Assembly (NCBI GenBank): GCA_013154175.1
Contig: JAADCZ010000082.1
Coordinates: 1 to 34,452 of the forward strand
Direction of reading: 5' to 3'
Length of the DNA stretch: 34,452 bases
Source of the DNA: Thermodesulfobacteriota bacterium
GTDB taxonomy: Bacteria > Desulfobacterota > Dissulfuribacteria > Dissulfuribacterales > QOAL01
Shown here: piece after piece, positions 31,313 through 34,452 of the stretch
Position numbering within the stretch: position 1 is the first letter of the stretch
Layout of the letters: every line of letters starts with the position of its first letter
The notes under the pieces: model-generated
Seen by the model: only the letters and a program-made list of their open reading frames with translations
What the model was told of the DNA's origin: nothing
The model's database searches: none
Position numbers and translations under genes: made by a program

Positions 31313-33354
31313 CAGTAGTCTTGGAAATCGTCGTCTGTATCCGACTGTATTTCACCCTGTTTGTTCAGAATGTCTCGTTCCTCGAGCATGCGTTTGAGAC
31401 TGTGAACCTTTGTTGCAAACTCCTTGGTTATTCTATCTGCCTCACCCCTTGTTCTAATGACGTGGGGCGTCAAGATAAAGATCAGCTCCTTCTTCTCCTT
31501 TTTGGTTCCCTTTGAACCAAAAACATAGCCCAGGATGGGGATGTCTTTGAGTATGGGAATCCCGGAATGGGTCACTGTGTACTGGGTACTCATTAGCCCA
31601 CCCATGAGGATGTGCTGACCATCCCTGGCGATTATGTAAGTCGTTGCCTTTCTGTTAGTGATACGCGGCGAGGTGATTCCTGCTGTGGTCTGGTCGTTGA
31701 CCTTGCTGACCTCCTGGGTCACCTCCATACGAACGAGTCCACTGTCATTGATATAGGGTTTTACCTGAAGGATGATACCCGTCTTTCTATACTGAACTCC
31801 TTGGGTTTTGACGCCCCCTGCAGAAATGGTCGATTCTGCAAGTGTGGGAACGTCCTCGCCAATTTCTATCCTGGCCTCCTGATTGTCTGCTGCAAGGATG
31901 TTAGGTGCTGAAAGGATGTCCACATCGGTATTCTCTGCCAAAAGATTGATCAGGGCCCTGAGACTTGCATCACCATCATACAAGGCATAGGTAAAACCTG
32001 GATGCCCATTTCCTAGGCCTGTATCCTGGGCCAAGGTCTTGCCTGCATCCAGCATCATGTTGGCATTGTATGGAGAACCGCCAATGTTTATCCCCTTGTT
32101 CTCAATAAACCACTCCACACCATACTTTACGTCGTTGGTAAGGGAGACCTCTGCAATCAGCACCTCTATGAGCACCTGGCGGGGGATAATGTCCAGCTTT
32201 TTGAGGACTTCACGAATTATGGCGTAATCCTTTGGTTTTGCCTTGAAGATAAGCGAGTTGTTGGTTTCATCCGCAATAATCTTTACTTCTCCAGAAAGTT
32301 CTCCTGCTGTCTCAACAGTCTTTGACTTTTGAGTTTTGGTCTTCTCCCTTTTCACTATTACCTTTTTCTTGGATTTCTCAGAAGAACTTTCCCCATATAG
32401 TTCATTTAGTATTTCCGCAAGGGCCTTGGCCTGTCCATTTTGGACGAAATAGACATAGACTTTGCTGCCCCTATCAAGCTGCCCCTGGTCTAGCTCCTTC
32501 ACCCATCTGGCCACCTGATCCAGGACATTTTTCCACCTGGTCACCACTAGCAGGGCATTAAGGGTCTTGAGGGGAATTATCTTTAGACCGCTTTGATCTA
32601 TCCCTGGACGCTTATAGAGGACATTTGCGGAAAATATTGCCTGAAGATCCTTTGACAAATCATCTATATCCGCATTTTCTAGGGTAAACATGCGCCAATA
32701 GACATTTTTGAAGATATTTTCATCCAGTATCGAAAGTATCTTGGAGACCTTGATGACATTTTCTGCAGTGTCAGAAATTATTATTGAATTGCTGCTTGGC
32801 ACCGGGATGATTACTGCACCGGGTGACACCAGATTCCTGAGATTCGAAACGGCATGGGTTGCAGAAAGATACTTTAGCTGAATAACCCGTATGACATCTC
32901 CTGCTCGTTTGGGCCGTTTCCTGGTAGTTACAACAACACCCATCTTGGGGCTATTGGCCTTTCTAACCACCTTGTACAATCCATGCCCCCCTGGAACTAC
33001 AGCCAAACCCTGCATTTGCAACACGGAGTTAACGAGATCCAGCAACTCCTTTTTGGTATAGGACCCCCTTATATGTACAGATATGGTACCCCGGATGGTG
33101 GGCTCAACCACAAAATTAAGCCCTAGAATCTGGCCTAAAATCTGCTCCAACACTGGGTAAATATCCATATTATCCAAGGATATCTCTATCTTTCGCTTCT
33201 CCCCAGGCTTTGCTCCCTGATAGGGAGATTGATATGCTAAGGTTTCACCCTTGGCATCCTTCCCTGTACCCTTGGCAAAGGAAAAGCTGGTAGCCAGAAG
33301 GAAGAAAATCAGTACACATACACCGGTAAGCCTAAATTTATTAAGCCTTCTCAT
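31312..33354 (-). CDS. gspD: Type II secretion system secretin
   Basis: A 680-residue outer-membrane secretin. After a signal peptide (about 8-27) come the N0 domain (IEISLDNMDIYPVLEQI to about 130), N1 (VIRVIQLKYLSATHAVSNL), N2 (MFTLENADIDDLSKDLQAIF), and N3 (VYVYFVQNGQAKALAEIL) carrying a Lys/Ser-rich insert at about 325-345. The secretin domain (about 390-630) contains DILSAPNILAADNQEARI and GIPILKDIPILGYVFGSKGTKKEKKELIFILTPHVI. The N0-N3 order argues for GspD rather than PilQ. The start overlaps the gspM stop (ATGA). An acidic tail (DTDDDFQDY) replaces a recognisable pilotin-binding domain. Confidence 0.93.
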   Translation of the reverse strand: MRRLNKFRLTGVCVLIFFLLATSFSFAKGTGKDAKGETLAYQSPYQGAKPGEKRKIEISLDNMDIYPVLEQILGQILGLNFVVEPTIRGTISVHIRGSYTKKELLDLVNSVLQMQGLAVVPGGHGLYKVVRKANSPKMGVVVTTRKRPKRAGDVIRVIQLKYLSATHAVSNLRNLVSPGAVIIPVPSSNSIIISDTAENVIKVSKILSILDENIFKNVYWRMFTLENADIDDLSKDLQAIFSANVLYKRPGIDQSGLKIIPLKTLNALLVVTRWKNVLDQVARWVKELDQGQLDRGSKVYVYFVQNGQAKALAEILNELYGESSSEKSKKKVIVKREKTKTQKSKTVETAGELSGEVKIIADETNNSLIFKAKPKDYAIIREVLKKLDIIPRQVLIEVLIAEVSLTNDVKYGVEWFIENKGINIGGSPYNANMMLDAGKTLAQDTGLGNGHPGFTYALYDGDASLRALINLLAENTDVDILSAPNILAADNQEARIEIGEDVPTLAESTISAGGVKTQGVQYRKTGIILQVKPYINDSGLVRMEVTQEVSKVNDQTTAGITSPRITNRKATTYIIARDGQHILMGGLMSTQYTVTHSGIPILKDIPILGYVFGSKGTKKEKKELIFILTPHVIRTRGEADRITKEFATKVHSLKRMLEERDILNKQGEIQSDTDDDFQDY

Positions 33355-33923
33355 AGTTTTGCCTTGTCTCCCAGAAAAAGCCCTTCTATTTCCATGTTTA
33401 TTCTAAGTTCAGATTTTTTACCTCTAATGGTCGAAACATTAATATTATTAATTCGCTGAAACTTTTTTTCTTTGTCAAGAAGTTCAAGCAAATCTAGGAA
33501 TTGAGAAAGACTGCATTTGATGCTGAAAATTGCCACTGCCAGCTTGTAATCCCGCCACTTGCGGGGACTTCCACTTCTGTATACCAGTACCTCAACCTCT
33601 GCCTTTTTGGCATTTTTCAAAAATGAATTTTGAAGGTTGGTTGCCACCTCTTGCAGAGTTCGCCCTGGGATTAGCCTTTTTTGAAGGAGCTGAAATCTCT
33701 TCTTCTCCTGGGCAAGCTCCTTATCTATGTTACTGAGTTTTTTGATCCGGCGCTTCAAACGCTCAATCTTGAGCTCTTGTCCCTCAAGGGCCATCTTACG
33801 GCTTTCCATCTTGGACTTTATTGGACTCAAAATGAAGACATACCACAAGATCACTACTATTACAGCCACTCCATAGCGCACCCAAACTGGCTGATTTTTC
33901 AGTCTGCCACTATCAAGTCCCAT
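33351..33923 (-). CDS. gspM: GspM/PilO-like inner-membrane secretion protein
   Basis: A 190-residue bitopic protein: a short cytoplasmic N-terminus, one transmembrane helix (about 17-34, VAVIVVILWYVFIL), a Lys/Glu-rich coiled coil (about 38-80) and a periplasmic ferredoxin-like domain (about 95-185). This is the layout of GspM and PilO, which dimerise with GspL or PilN in the assembly platform. Assignment to GspM follows the adjoining secretin. The start overlaps the upstream stop as TAATG, and its stop overlaps gspD. Confidence 0.78.
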   Translation of the reverse strand: MGLDSGRLKNQPVWVRYGVAVIVVILWYVFILSPIKSKMESRKMALEGQELKIERLKRRIKKLSNIDKELAQEKKRFQLLQKRLIPGRTLQEVATNLQNSFLKNAKKAEVEVLVYRSGSPRKWRDYKLAVAIFSIKCSLSQFLDLLELLDKEKKFQRINNINVSTIRGKKSELRINMEIEGLFLGDKAKL

Positions 33924-34452
33924 TATTTCTTTGGTCCCTTCTGCTGCACTTGCGATCTTATTATCAGTTCAACCGTATATCTTTCACGCCCCTGCCTGTC
34001 TTTGGTAACCGGCGAGGCTAGTTTGACACTTGAAAAGAGCCTGCTCTTTCTCCAGGACTCCATGGTATTCACCGCCGAGCCCCCCTCTGCCGACACCCTC
34101 AACACGTTATTTTTCAGGGTAAAATATTTAATCCATGCATCTTTTGGAGTCCGCTGGGCAAGCTCTCTCAATATCTCCAAAAGGGCTGGCCGCTCCCTCA
34201 AAAAGTCAAGCATGTCCTTCTCGAGGGCCTGGAGCCTGTGGAGACGCTCAAGCTTTGCCTTGAGAGGAGCAAACCTTACTTCCAACCTCTTGATAATGGC
34301 CTGATTCTTGTCATACTGACTGGTAACCCGCCTGAGGGCAAGATACTGCCCACCTGTATAAAGTGCCAGGATGAGAACCAGGCCAACCAAAACCCATTGA
34401 AAGGCATTTATACGAAGGTAAAGGGGCTTCTTTCTTGGTCGTTGCTGAAAGG
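33923..34452 (-). CDS. gspL: GspL/PilN-like protein, C-terminal part (cut by window edge)
   Basis: The frame is open to the right edge, so the true start lies outside; the TTG at 34388-34390 is internal. Visible residues are a basic cytoplasmic stretch (RPRKKPLYLRINAF), a transmembrane helix (VGLVLILALYTGGQYLAL), a coiled coil and a periplasmic ferredoxin-like domain ending RYTVELIIRSQVQQKGPKK. This matches the C-terminal half of GspL (or PilN). The missing part probably carries the actin-like cytoplasmic domain that binds the GspE ATPase. It is translationally coupled to gspM. Confidence 0.75.
   Translation of the reverse strand, partial: FQQRPRKKPLYLRINAFQWVLVGLVLILALYTGGQYLALRRVTSQYDKNQAIIKRLEVRFAPLKAKLERLHRLQALEKDMLDFLRERPALLEILRELAQRTPKDAWIKYFTLKNNVLRVSAEGGSAVNTMESWRKSRLFSSVKLASPVTKDRQGRERYTVELIIRSQVQQKGPKK

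Noticed and set aside
1-34452. tRNA genes, CRISPR arrays, insertion sequences or prophage genes
   Set aside because: TTCGAA/TTCGAAT-like stretches fall inside coding sequence without a cloverleaf; no regularly spaced repeats, transposase, integrase or phage protein was seen.

Overview
The window looks like a chromosomal segment of an anaerobic, Gram-negative bacterium of the Desulfobacterota (deltaproteobacterial sulfate reducer or sulfur disproportionator type). This rests on gene content: an oxygen- and ROS-defence set built on rubredoxin, flavodiiron protein, superoxide reductase and rubrerythrin, a selenocysteine-encoding UGA, multiheme cytochrome c, a cytochrome c maturation/tetrapyrrole cluster and type II secretion genes. 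The species cannot be named from the sequence alone. No rRNA, tRNA, CRISPR array, insertion sequence or prophage was seen.

Region 1 (1-7.8 kb, all on the minus strand) is an oxidative-stress island. In transcription order it holds a PerR-type Fur regulator, a small winged-helix protein, rubrerythrin, a 2-Cys peroxiredoxin whose peroxidatic cysteine is replaced by an in-frame UGA (selenocysteine) followed by a well-formed SECIS hairpin, a pentaheme cytochrome c, a Tat-exported superoxide reductase, a cytoplasmic desulfoferrodoxin, ferritin, rubredoxin, flavodiiron oxygen reductase, a small desulforedoxin-like protein and a HEAT-repeat protein. Together they would reduce O2, superoxide and peroxide on both sides of the inner membrane and store the iron released. 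A palindromic PerR-box candidate overlaps the perR promoter.

Region 2 (7.9-10.6 kb, plus strand) holds an orphan TviB-type UDP-sugar dehydrogenase, an AMMECR1-domain protein and a SprA-related HEXXH metalloprotease-like protein with a sigma-28-like promoter. Region 3 (10.7-21.9 kb, minus strand) is two long operons: fba-rsmD-coaD, and gatB-mtnA-GAF-mreB followed by a polyprenyl-phosphate sugar module (GT2, flippase-like LPG-synthase membrane protein, GT-C glycosyltransferase, PAP2 phosphatase). Most of the genes in the second operon overlap or nearly touch.

Region 4 (22.0-27.7 kb) holds an SLC13/ArsB-like transporter, a DUF434 protein, a SYLF-domain secreted protein, an rpsT-LEA14 lipoprotein-radical SAM operon ending in a nested intrinsic terminator, and an MscS channel that is probably translated from a leaderless mRNA. 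Region 5 (27.7-34.5 kb, minus strand) is precorrin-2 dehydrogenase-ccsA-hemA (siroheme/heme and cytochrome c supply, which fits the multiheme cytochrome in region 1) and a type II secretion operon (gspL, gspM, gspD and a GspC-like protein) that runs off the right edge.
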